The position numbers were made by a program, and so were the translations under genes. A model generated the notes under the pieces. It was given only the letters and a program-made list of their open reading frames with translations. It searched no databases and was not told where the DNA came from. From the NCBI RefSeq assembly GCF_049701175.1, contig NZ_JBNATW010000006.1, positions 33,199 through 97,198 of the forward strand: DNA of 64,000 bases. Direction: 5' to 3'. Source of the stretch: Thermovenabulum sp049701175. Lineage in GTDB: Bacteria; Bacillota; Thermosediminibacteria; Thermosediminibacterales; Thermosediminibacteraceae. Positions 17,343 to 24,115 of the stretch are shown here, in pieces (the stretch's first letter is position 1; each line of letters begins with the position of its first letter).

Positions 17343-17383
17343 TAAACATATAGAATTTATTTAAAAAATATTTGATAACAATC

Positions 17384-17656
17384 TTGGCCGTGCTAGACGG
17401 GGAGGTAGCGGTGCCCTGCACCCACAATCCGCTGCAGTGGGGTCGAATTCCTTCCCGAGGTTTTTTCCCTGTGGGGACCGGCCGGGACAAGTGGCAAAGA
17501 AGGTTGGGTCCTGCGCAATGGGAACTTCCGAACCCCGCCAGGTCCGGGAGGAAGCAACGGTAAGGAAGCACTCCCATGTGCCGCGGGGCAGCCTGACCGG
17601 AGCTAACTATCCCTGTATCGCCCGGAGGGAAAAATCGACGGAAGGTGCACGGCCTT
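17384..17656 (+). ncRNA. ffs: Signal recognition particle RNA, long Firmicutes type
   Basis: RNA scaffold of the signal recognition particle, about 270 nt, with an Alu domain as in Bacillus scRNA. The 5' block GTGCTAGACGGGGAGGTAGC, the GGTGCCCTG loop and the S-domain tip GGTCCGGGAGGAAGCA are diagnostic. The ends pair (GGCCGTGC at 17386-17393 with GCACGGCC at 17647-17654). Short ORFs overlapping it on both strands are by-products of the RNA. It belongs to the tadA-SRP RNA-dnaX-recR order of Firmicutes, here opened by insertions on both sides. Confidence 0.97.
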
Positions 17657-17680
17657 AACTATTATTATATTGGATAAATG

Positions 17681-17718
17681 GGGTAGGTATTTAAGAAAAA
17701 GCCTACCCTTATTAATTT
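17681..17718 (+). terminator. Probable terminator of SRP RNA
   Basis: GGGTAGG (17681-17687) pairs with CCTACCC (17702-17708), followed by TTATTAATTTTT. The T tract is interrupted, so it is a modest terminator. Confidence 0.65.
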
Positions 17719-17822
17719 TTGTTAAAAGTAGTGATATATAAGGGTTTTATAAAGAAAATAAAAGAAATAAGGTATAAAGTTCGAAAAAACAACAAAAAAT
17801 GTTAAAAAATGAGCAAAATTGC

Positions 17823-17850
17823 TTGAAAAATAAAAATGCTGTGCTATAAT
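17823..17850 (+). promoter_or_regulatory. Promoter of the magnesium operon
   Basis: TTGAAA at 17823-17828 and TATAAT at 17845-17850 with a 16-base spacer and an extended TG two bases before the -10 box. Confidence 0.8.
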
Positions 17851-17861
17851 TGTAATTGAGG

Positions 17862-18014
17862 AAACTCGGTAGGCGAGGCTCCTACAAGGATACAGGCTGC
17901 TGCCGCGAAAGATTGGAGACAATCTTAGCTGGTAAACAGGTTTTGCCGAACGGCAAGGCTTAACCTAATGCAGCTTATTAAGCCATGTAGTGCCAAAGCT
18001 TGTACGAGGTTAAA
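17862..18014 (+). promoter_or_regulatory. M-box (ykoK-type) Mg2+ riboswitch aptamer
   Basis: The aptamer shows the conserved M-box blocks in order: GTAGGCGAGGCTCCTACA, CTGCTGCCGCGAAA, CCGAACGGCAAGGCTTAACC, TAATGCAGCTT, and AAGCCATGTAGTGCCAAAGC. It closes on a short P1 between AACTCG (about 17864) and CGAGGTT (about 18005). M-boxes bind several Mg2+ ions and switch off Mg2+ transporter genes when magnesium is plentiful. The downstream genes are of that type. Confidence 0.95.
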
Positions 18015-18071
18015 TTGGTAGGTTTTTGCCTTCACCTCGTCACAAGCAAGAGACAGGAGAAGGCTTTTTTT
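17998..18071 (+). terminator. M-box expression platform: antiterminator and terminator
   Basis: Two exclusive folds can be read. The antiterminator pairs 17998-18010 (GCTTGTACGAGGT) with 18034-18047 (ACCTCGTCACAAGC). The terminator pairs GCCTTC (18028-18033) with GAAGGC (ending at 18064), plus inner CCT/AGG and GTC/GAC pairs, then TTTTTTT. The antiterminator uses the 3' strand of aptamer P1. With Mg2+ bound, P1 holds that strand and the terminator forms. Without Mg2+, transcription continues. Confidence 0.85.
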
Positions 18072-18119
18072 ATTTACTTATTTTAAGGAAAATTAAGTTA
18101 AAAGGAGATGGTTTCTTAA

Positions 18120-18176
18120 ATGGACGGTAACCCTGCCAGTAGAACTTTACAAAAACTTGGTGGGGGGATGAAGTAA
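18120..18176 (+). CDS. 18-codon leader ORF (possible regulatory peptide)
   Basis: ATG at 18120 follows AAGGAG at 18103-18108 with an 11-base spacer. The frame reads MDGNPASRTLQKLGGGMK and stops at TAA 18174. The codons for GGGM and the stop lie inside the 5' arm and loop of a hairpin (18160-18194) that competes with a hairpin covering the ribosome binding site of the next gene. I infer that its translation decides which hairpin forms. It is too short to judge by composition, and conservation has not been tested. Confidence 0.55.
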   Translation: MDGNPASRTLQKLGGGMK

Positions 18177-18219
18177 GGAAAAACATCCCCCCACAAAAAA
18201 TAATAAGGGGGGATGTTTT
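18160..18219 (+). promoter_or_regulatory. Mutually exclusive hairpins over the ribosome binding site
   Basis: Hairpin 1 pairs 18160-18170 (GTGGGGGGATG) with 18184-18194, 11 bp, and leaves the downstream GGGGGG free. Hairpin 2 pairs 18180-18192 (AAAACATCCCCCC) with 18207-18219, 13 bp. It locks the only Shine-Dalgarno run (GGGGGG at 18207-18212) right up to the ATG at 18220. Bases 18184-18192 are used by both, so only one can exist at a time. A translational switch is the direct reading. Confidence 0.75.
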
Positions 18220-19467
18220 ATGAAAAATATAACGAGCTTTTACCTCAGCAGGGTAATAGGAAACAGGGTTTCTTACGGAGGAAAGGTTTTTGGGAAGCTT
18301 GTCGACTTAGCGGTAGATGTTAATTTTGAAAAGCCTAAGGTAGTAGCTGCTCTAATTAGGGAAAGTGGAGAAGAGAGGTTTTACGATTTTTCTTTCTTTG
18401 AGATAAAGAAAGAAAAGGGGCAGTATCGAATAAGCTGCACAGATAAAAGGCCTGTGGATATAGATATTGACAGGACAATGAGGCTTGTGAAGCACATCCT
18501 CGACAAACAAATAGTAGATATAAATGGGAGAAAAGTTGTAAGGGTAAATGATGTAAGACTTGCAGTTCTTTCAACAGGAACTTATGCGGTAGCCGTGGAT
18601 ATAGGTGTTGAAGGGCTTTTAAGGAGGCTTGGGCTTGCAAAGCCAATAAAAAAATTTTTTAAAAACTTTGGGAAAAATATTACATCAAAGTTTATTTTAT
18701 GGGATTACGTACAGCCCATTACTTCTGCCAAGTCGGATTTAAAAATTTCCATGAGCTACAATAAACTTTACACCCTGCATCCTTCAGACCTTGCCGATAT
18801 TATCGAAGACCTCGACAAAAAGACTCAGGCTGCAGTGTTTGCATCCCTTGATGACGAGAAGGCAGCAGATGTTTTAGAAGAACTTGAGACAAAAGCTCAA
18901 ATTAACGTACTTGAAAGCCTTCCAGTTGAAAAGGCTGCCGATGTTTTGGAAAAAATGCCCTTTGATGAAGCTGCAGACATACTCGACGATATAAACAAGG
19001 AAAGGGCAGACAAGATATTAAACGAAATGGATGTACGGGCTTCACGTGAAATAAAAGAGCTGATGCAGTATCCGGAACATACAGTAGGAAGTATTATGGT
19101 GAGGGACTTTATATCCTTTAAGACCACCTTTACCGTTGAGGATACTATAAAAGAGCTCAGGAGGATAAAACCTGATGCGGATGTGATATATTACCTTTAT
19201 GTTACCGATGAAATAGGGAAGCTCGTAGGAGTGGTGTCCTTAAGGGATCTTGTGATAGCAGAGCCGGATACACCCCTTAAAGACATAATGAAACAAGACG
19301 TAATTTTTGTCAAGGATACTGATGACGTAAATTCCCTTATCGGTATTATTTCTAAATACAGCTTATTGGCTGTCCCCGTAATCGATGCAGAAAAAAGGCT
19401 TATAGGGGTCGTAATTATAAACGACATTGTGTATGAACTCCTTAAACGAAACAGAAGAATGGCATAA
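18220..19467 (+). CDS. MgtE-like cytoplasmic Mg2+ sensor (PRC, MgtE-N, CBS) without a pore
   Basis: Soluble protein of 415 aa. Residues about 5-165 look like two PRC-barrel units (GNRVSYGGKVFGKLVDLAVD; VDINGRKVVRVNDVRLAV). Residues about 178-285 are the MgtE intracellular N domain, a superhelix of repeats (LHPSDLADIIEDLDKKTQAA, EKAADVLEELE, DEAADILDDINKERADKIL). Residues about 290-412 are a CBS pair (HTVGSIMVRDFISF; DVIFVKDTDDVNSLIGIISK). In MgtE these parts sense Mg2+ and gate the channel. The five-helix pore that should follow is absent and no hydrophobic segment exists. An NRAMP transporter gene follows after 24 bp, so I infer it senses Mg2+ for that transporter. Databases may call it MgtE, which would be misleading. 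Confidence 0.9.
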   Translation: MKNITSFYLSRVIGNRVSYGGKVFGKLVDLAVDVNFEKPKVVAALIRESGEERFYDFSFFEIKKEKGQYRISCTDKRPVDIDIDRTMRLVKHILDKQIVDINGRKVVRVNDVRLAVLSTGTYAVAVDIGVEGLLRRLGLAKPIKKFFKNFGKNITSKFILWDYVQPITSAKSDLKISMSYNKLYTLHPSDLADIIEDLDKKTQAAVFASLDDEKAADVLEELETKAQINVLESLPVEKAADVLEKMPFDEAADILDDINKERADKILNEMDVRASREIKELMQYPEHTVGSIMVRDFISFKTTFTVEDTIKELRRIKPDADVIYYLYVTDEIGKLVGVVSLRDLVIAEPDTPLKDIMKQDVIFVKDTDDVNSLIGIISKYSLLAVPVIDAEKRLIGVVIINDIVYELLKRNRRMA

Positions 19468-19491
19468 AAAGGCAATAGGGAGGGAGCAAAA

Positions 19492-20733
19492 ATGATGCAG
19501 AGAAACTCGGGATTTTTGAAAAAAATGTTTTTGCTTTTCAGCGTAATAGGTCCTGGCCTTATTACAGGGATAGCAGATGATGATGCCACGGGAATTGCTA
19601 CCTATGCAAGCGTAGGGGCATCTTACGGGTATAAAATGCTTTGGGGACTTTTTTTAATAACAATAAGTCTAATTGTTGTTCAAGAAATGGCAGCACGTAT
19701 GGGAGCTGTTACAGGAAAGGGGCTTTCGGCTCTTATTAGGGAAAATTTTGGCGTAAAAATGACCCTTTTTGCCATGGTTACGCTTCTTATTACGAATCTT
19801 GCTATTACTATTGCAGATTTTGCGGGAGCTGCTGCAAGCCTTGAAATACTAAATATTCCCAAGTACATTTCCATGCCTATTGTTGCCTTATTGGTATGGA
19901 CGGTTACTTTAAGAGGATCTTATAAAAAAGCAGAGAGGTTTTTTCTTGCCATTTCCCTCGTAATGATATCTTATATTATTGCAGCTTTTCTTGTAAAACC
20001 CGATTGGGGCGAGGTTATTAGAAACACCTTCATCCCTACTTTTAGCTTTGACAGGGATTTTGTTCTTATGTTTATTGCGATGGTGGGTACAACTATAACA
20101 CCTTGGATGCAGTTTTACCATCAGGCTTCGGTGGTAGATAAAGGAATAGATATAGAGCATTATGAATACGAAAAGATGGATGTGGTAATTGGGGCTTTGG
20201 TAAGCAACATTCTTGCATTTTTTATCATAGTTACCACAGCTGCTACCTTAAATAAAGCGGGCATAAGCATAGAAATGGCAGAGGATGCAGCAATAGCTTT
20301 AAAACCCCTTGCAGGGAATTATGCTTCTACCCTTTTTGCCGTTGGACTTTTTGGGGCTTCTTTAATTGCAGCTCATATTGTCCCACTTTCTACTGCTTAT
20401 GCCATAACCGAAGCGTTTGGGTTTGAAAACGGGCTTGATAAAAAATTTAAAGAAGCTCCGGTTTTTTACGGGATAATACTATTTTTTATTATAATAGGCT
20501 CCGGGGTCATATTCCTGCCCAGCTCCCTTTTTATTAAGCTCATCATTATTTCACAGGAAGTTACAGGTATCTTGACGCCGATTATCCTTATATATATGAT
20601 AAAACTTACAAACAACAAAGATGTAATGGGGGAATATACCAACAGCGGTGCCTTTAACATAGTAGCTTGGATAACTGTAGGATTTATAATTTTCCTTACA
20701 ATAGTCCTTACTGTCTCTCCCTTTTTAAGCTGA
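19492..20733 (+). CDS. NRAMP-family transporter, probably Mg2+ (NRMT-like)
   Basis: Membrane protein of 413 aa with about 11 helices and the NRAMP fold signature (GPGLITGI...GASYGYKMLWGLF). The metal motif in helix 1, DPGN in Mn2+/Fe2+ NRAMPs, reads DATG at residues 31-34. The helix 6 MPH motif reads TPW at 203-205, so the soft methionine ligand is lost. Such changes define the NRAMP-related magnesium transporters (NRMT) described from Clostridium and Eggerthella. With the M-box riboswitch and the MgtE-like sensor upstream, Mg2+ uptake is the best call. An Mn2+ role is the alternative but unlikely with these residues. The ribosome binding site is GGGAGGG before ATG 19492, and ATG 19495 is also possible. 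Confidence 0.88.
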   Translation: MMQRNSGFLKKMFLLFSVIGPGLITGIADDDATGIATYASVGASYGYKMLWGLFLITISLIVVQEMAARMGAVTGKGLSALIRENFGVKMTLFAMVTLLITNLAITIADFAGAAASLEILNIPKYISMPIVALLVWTVTLRGSYKKAERFFLAISLVMISYIIAAFLVKPDWGEVIRNTFIPTFSFDRDFVLMFIAMVGTTITPWMQFYHQASVVDKGIDIEHYEYEKMDVVIGALVSNILAFFIIVTTAATLNKAGISIEMAEDAAIALKPLAGNYASTLFAVGLFGASLIAAHIVPLSTAYAITEAFGFENGLDKKFKEAPVFYGIILFFIIIGSGVIFLPSSLFIKLIIISQEVTGILTPIILIYMIKLTNNKDVMGEYTNSGAFNIVAWITVGFIIFLTIVLTVSPFLS

Positions 20734-20767
20734 TGTTATACCTTTTTTAAGGAATGGAGGGGCTTTC

Positions 20768-22519
20768 TTGAGCTATATTGCACTTTATAGAAAGTACAGG
20801 CCTCAGAATTTTGATGAAATAGTAGGTCAAAAGCCGATAGTAAAGATACTGAAAAACCAATTGAAAGCGGGTCAAATAGGCCACGCCTACCTTTTCTGCG
20901 GGATGAGGGGTACGGGAAAAACCAGCACTGCAAGGGTTTTTGCAAAAGCCTTAAACTGCGAAAAAGGGCCTACTGATAACCCCTGCAGCCAATGTAAAAA
21001 CTGCATAGCCTTTCAAAACGGCTCTTTTACGGATGTAGTTGAAATGGATGCTGCCTCTCACCGGGGTATTGATGATATAAGGGATTTGAGGGAGAAGGTG
21101 AATTTCCCGCCTTCTCAGGGGAGATACCGCGTATACATTATCGATGAGGTGCACATGCTGACTCAAGAGGCCTTTAACGCCCTTTTAAAGACCTTAGAAG
21201 AGCCACCAAAACACGCTGTATTTATCCTGTGCACCACCGAACCCAACAGACTCCCTGCTACTATCCTTTCTCGGTGTATGAGGTTTGACTTTAAAAGGGT
21301 ATCTTCGACAGATATCATTGAGCATTTAAAAAGGATAACCGAAAAGCAGGGTATTAAAGTCGACGATAAGGCCTTAAGGATAATTGCGAGGCATTCTCAA
21401 GGATCTATAAGGGATGCCTTGAGCCTTCTTGATAAGGCAGCGGGCATTAGCAGGGATTTTGTGACCTACGAAGATGTGCTTGATGTTTTTGGTGCGGTGG
21501 AAGACGAAATGTTTTTTAAAATTGCCTTAGCGGCAAAAGAAAAACAGGCAGGGGAACTTTTAAAAATCCTTGAAGAAATAATAGAAAAGGGAAAGGATAT
21601 CAACAGGTTTACCGAAGACTTGATTTTCTTTTACAGGAACTTATTGCTCATGGTATTGAAAAGCCCGGAGGAATTGATTGACCTTCCGCAAGAAGATTTG
21701 GAAAGGTTAAAAGAAATGGCTTTAAAATACAAAAAAGAGGAGATTTTGCAGATTCTCGATGTTCTCAAAATAGCAGCAAATGAAGTAAAGTGGACCTCTA
21801 TTCCCCGAATAGTTTTAGAATCAGCCCTTGTTAAACTCACACTTGTTGCTCCCACAGTGGTTGTGCAAAAAGAAAGCGAACTAATAAATAAAATAAGTGC
21901 TTTAGAGGAAAGAATAAAGGGATTAGAGCAGGAAATTAATACTTTAAAAACAAAATATGAAAATTTAAGCCATAAAACGTCCGATGAAATAGAAGATGAA
22001 CTTAAAAAGGATGAAAAAAAGGATGAAATACCTGAAAACAAAAGTGTAAACGAAGAAAAGGGAGAAAAGATAGAAAGGGATAAAAAGTCAAGGAGAAAAA
22101 CTTCAAAAGAGGAAGGTGAAAAAAAGACTATTGAAAAATCCGATGAGGAAAAGGATGAAGCTTTGGAACTTTTAAAGGCAAAATGGCAGGACGTAGTAGA
22201 TTTTCTTTCTAAAAATGGTAAAATGATACTCTCAAGCATGCTTTCTTCATTCAAGGTATTGCCCTATAAAGTCCAAGGCAGAAATTTGATGCTTTTAGCG
22301 GAGGGCGCTTCGCAGGGTCAAGTAGATTTTATAATGAACCAAAAAAGGTTAATCGAGGAAACGGTAAAAAACCTTTGCGGCATAGAATACAATATTGCGG
22401 AAATAAAAATAGCAACTGAAGATAGTAAAACTGAGGGGAAAGAGGAATTTAATGACGATTTGGTAAGAAATGTGATAAAATTGTTCGGGGAAGATATTGT
22501 TGAAATAAAAGAGGAATAA
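20768..22519 (+). CDS. dnaX: DNA polymerase III subunits gamma and tau
   Basis: Clamp-loader ATPase of 583 aa, starting at TTG with GGAGGGG upstream. Walker A GMRGTGKTSTAR (about 38-49), a zinc site with CSQCKNC, Walker B IIDEVHML, the SRC sensor motif (ILSRCMRF) and domain III are all in place. A charged Lys/Glu linker (about 380-465) leads to a tau C-terminal part (WQDVVDFLSKNGKMILSSML...). The linker holds two A AAA AAG heptamers in the right phase (22015-22021 and 22120-22126), each closely followed by a TGA in the -1 frame. A shorter gamma form of about 419 residues could therefore be made, as in E. coli. ebfC and recR follow. Confidence 0.97.
   Translation: MSYIALYRKYRPQNFDEIVGQKPIVKILKNQLKAGQIGHAYLFCGMRGTGKTSTARVFAKALNCEKGPTDNPCSQCKNCIAFQNGSFTDVVEMDAASHRGIDDIRDLREKVNFPPSQGRYRVYIIDEVHMLTQEAFNALLKTLEEPPKHAVFILCTTEPNRLPATILSRCMRFDFKRVSSTDIIEHLKRITEKQGIKVDDKALRIIARHSQGSIRDALSLLDKAAGISRDFVTYEDVLDVFGAVEDEMFFKIALAAKEKQAGELLKILEEIIEKGKDINRFTEDLIFFYRNLLLMVLKSPEELIDLPQEDLERLKEMALKYKKEEILQILDVLKIAANEVKWTSIPRIVLESALVKLTLVAPTVVVQKESELINKISALEERIKGLEQEINTLKTKYENLSHKTSDEIEDELKKDEKKDEIPENKSVNEEKGEKIERDKKSRRKTSKEEGEKKTIEKSDEEKDEALELLKAKWQDVVDFLSKNGKMILSSMLSSFKVLPYKVQGRNLMLLAEGASQGQVDFIMNQKRLIEETVKNLCGIEYNIAEIKIATEDSKTEGKEEFNDDLVRNVIKLFGEDIVEIKEE
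22015..22026 (+). promoter_or_regulatory. Candidate -1 frameshift site in dnaX
   Basis: Slippery heptamer A AAA AAG at 22015-22021 with zero-frame codons AAA AAG. Shifting back one base gives AAA AAA GGA TGA, so the chain would end after one extra residue. The E. coli dnaX site has the same heptamer, one codon and a TGA. A copy at 22120-22126 reads GAC TAT TGA after the shift and has GAGGAAGG a few bases upstream, which could act as a stimulatory Shine-Dalgarno element. Confidence 0.6.
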
Positions 22520-22533
22520 AGGAGGCGGGTTTC

Positions 22534-22863
22534 TTGAAAAACTTTGGCCCGATGGGCAATATGGGCAAATTGATGAAACAGGTTCAAAAAATGCAGGAGG
22601 AAATGATAAAACTCCAGGAGGAGCTGAAGCAAAGAACTGTAGAAGCTACCGCAGGAGGAGGGGCTGTAAAAGCCGTTGTTAATGGTAAAAAAGAATTGGT
22701 TGAAATAAAGATAGAACGGGACGTGGTAGACCCCGATGATGTGGAAATGCTTCAGGACCTGATATTAGCTGCTGTGAATGAAGCCTTAAACAAAGCTGAA
22801 GAAATGGTGACAAATGAAATGGGCAAATTAACCGGAGGTTTAAACATACCTGGGCTAATTTAA
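22534..22863 (+). CDS. ebfC: YbaB/EbfC nucleoid-associated protein
   Basis: Small DNA-binding protein of 109 aa that forms dimers. The N-terminal coiled coil (MKQVQKMQEEMIKLQEELKQR), the VEATAGGGAVKAVVNG strand-turn and PDDVEMLQDLILAAVNEALNKAEE are the family pattern. The start is TTG with AAGGAGG upstream, 14 bp after dnaX. The order dnaX-ebfC-recR is standard. Confidence 0.95.
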   Translation: MKNFGPMGNMGKLMKQVQKMQEEMIKLQEELKQRTVEATAGGGAVKAVVNGKKELVEIKIERDVVDPDDVEMLQDLILAAVNEALNKAEEMVTNEMGKLTGGLNIPGLI

Positions 22864-22892
22864 CTCTAACCCTTTTGAAGGAAGGATAAAGT

Positions 22893-23492
22893 ATGTCATA
22901 CTATGCAAAGCCAATAGCAAAACTCATAGATGAACTTTCAAAGCTCCCCGGAATCGGTCCAAAAACCGCTCAAAGGCTTACCTATCATATACTGAAGCTG
23001 CCGAGGGAAAGGGTAAAAAAACTTGCTGATGCCCTTTTAGATGTGAAGGATTCTATAATATACTGCTCTATATGCGGAAATTTTACCGAAAAGGACCCGT
23101 GTGCTATTTGCGAAAACCCTTATAGGGAAAAAAGCGTAATAATGGTTGTGGAAGAGCCTAAGGATGTGGTGGCTATTGAAAAAACGAGAGAGTATAAGGG
23201 ACTTTACCACGTGCTTCACGGTGCACTTTCACCCTTAGAAGGAATTGGCCCTGATGACATAAGGATAAAAGAGCTTTTAGGGAGGATTGGCCAGGGCGTA
23301 AAAGAGGTAATCCTTGCTACAAATTCGGATGTGGAAGGTGAGGCAACGGCCCTTTATATAGCAAAGCTCTTAAAACCGATGGGAGTAAAGGTGACGAGGA
23401 TAGCCCACGGAATCCCAATGGGCGGAGACCTTGACTATGCTGACGAAATTACCCTTTCTAAAGCCTTAGAAGGCAGAAGGGAGATTGTATAG
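22893..23492 (+). CDS. recR: Recombination protein RecR
   Basis: RecFOR-pathway protein of 199 aa that loads RecA at gaps. A helix-hairpin-helix (LSKLPGIGPKTAQRLTYHIL), a zinc finger (CSICGNFTEKDPCAIC), a Toprim domain (VVEEPKDVVAIE, ATNSDVEGEATALYIAKLL) and the C-terminal Walker-B-like strand are present. It ends the dnaX-ebfC-recR unit. Confidence 0.97.
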   Translation: MSYYAKPIAKLIDELSKLPGIGPKTAQRLTYHILKLPRERVKKLADALLDVKDSIIYCSICGNFTEKDPCAICENPYREKSVIMVVEEPKDVVAIEKTREYKGLYHVLHGALSPLEGIGPDDIRIKELLGRIGQGVKEVILATNSDVEGEATALYIAKLLKPMGVKVTRIAHGIPMGGDLDYADEITLSKALEGRREIV

Positions 23493-23503
23493 ACATAGAG
23501 TGA

Positions 23504-23550
23504 GAGGGTTAGGGAAAATAAAAATATTCCTTTACCCTCATTATTTTTTA
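23504..23550 (+). terminator. Terminator of dnaX-ebfC-recR
   Basis: GAGGGT (23504-23509) pairs with ACCCTC (23534-23539) and GGAA with TTCC inside, followed by TTATTTTTT. Confidence 0.75.
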
Positions 23551-23556
23551 TTATAG

Positions 23557-23730
23557 TGTCCCCAGAATCATCCATGCCCTTCGGTAAGGATTTGCCCTAC
23601 GGGCGCTTTGACCCAAAAGGGTTTTAATGTTCCCCAAGTGGATGAGGATAAATGTATAAAATGCATGAAATGTGTTTCTTATTGTCCTACTGGTGCAATT
23701 ACTTTAAAGAAAAAAGTTAATGTGAAGTAG
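23557..23730 (+). pseudogene. Small 4Fe-4S ferredoxin-like gene without a start
   Basis: The frame reads CPQNHPCPSVRICPTGALTQ, then KGFNVPQVDEDKCIKCMKC, VSYCPTGAITLKKKVNVK and stop. That is a family of small ferredoxins with two cysteine clusters. A TAG stop lies directly before the first Cys (23554-23556), and upstream is only the recR terminator T tract. No start codon or ribosome binding site precedes the conserved part. GTG at 23638 would give only the second half. I take it as a 5'-truncated relic, though the Cys pattern is intact. Confidence 0.7.
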
Positions 23731-23741
23731 TTTTATTATAT

Positions 23742-23811
23742 ATCCCCTCTGCATAATATAGTAATATGAATATTTCCCCTTGAAATTGGAAATAATTTCA
23801 TCAGAGGGGAT
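23742..23811 (+). promoter_or_regulatory. Inverted repeat covering the DUF2508 ribosome binding site
   Basis: ATCCCCTCTG (23742-23751) is complementary to CAGAGGGGAT (23802-23811), which contains the Shine-Dalgarno run for the gene at 23817. An inner stem TGAAATT/AATTTCA (23781-23787 with 23794-23800) lies in the loop. This could hold translation down. Confidence 0.5.
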
Positions 23812-23816
23812 GAATT

Positions 23817-24086
23817 GTGAAAGGGGAAAATAAAAATAACGTTTTGTCGTGGCTTTCTGCTTTGTTTTTTGAAGAGGTAGAAGAAGAAAATGTAAAGGAT
23901 GATTTGGTTGAAGAGTTAAAAAGAGCGAAAAATGAATGGATCGCGGCAGAAAAATATTTTGAAAGTGTAAGCGACCCCGATTTGGTGGAATATGCAATAT
24001 ACAATATCGAAGCGGCCAAAAGAAAATATATTTATTTATTAAAAAAGGCAAGGGAAGAAGGAATAACCTCCGGTTATGTAAAATAA
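23817..24086 (+). CDS. DUF2508 (YaaL-like) protein
   Basis: Small helical protein of 89 aa. The block DDLVEELKRAKNEWIAAEKYFESVSDPDLVEYAIYNIEAAKRKYIYLLKKAREEG is the YaaL/DUF2508 signature. It starts at GTG with GAGGGGA upstream. In Bacillus, yaaL lies between recR and bofA exactly as here. Its function is unknown and it is thought to be linked to sporulation only through this location. Confidence 0.88.
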   Translation: MKGENKNNVLSWLSALFFEEVEEENVKDDLVEELKRAKNEWIAAEKYFESVSDPDLVEYAIYNIEAAKRKYIYLLKKAREEGITSGYVK

Positions 24087-24115
24087 ATTTAGTACAAAAA
24101 ACCGGAGGTGAAAAC

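Noticed and set aside
17372..17658. Short ORFs on both strands around 17.3-17.7 kb
   Set aside because: They lie across the SRP RNA and have no family resemblance.
22003..22009. Earlier AAAAAG run in dnaX as a frameshift site
   Set aside because: The base before it is T (T AAA AAG), so the P-site tRNA cannot re-pair fully after a -1 slip.
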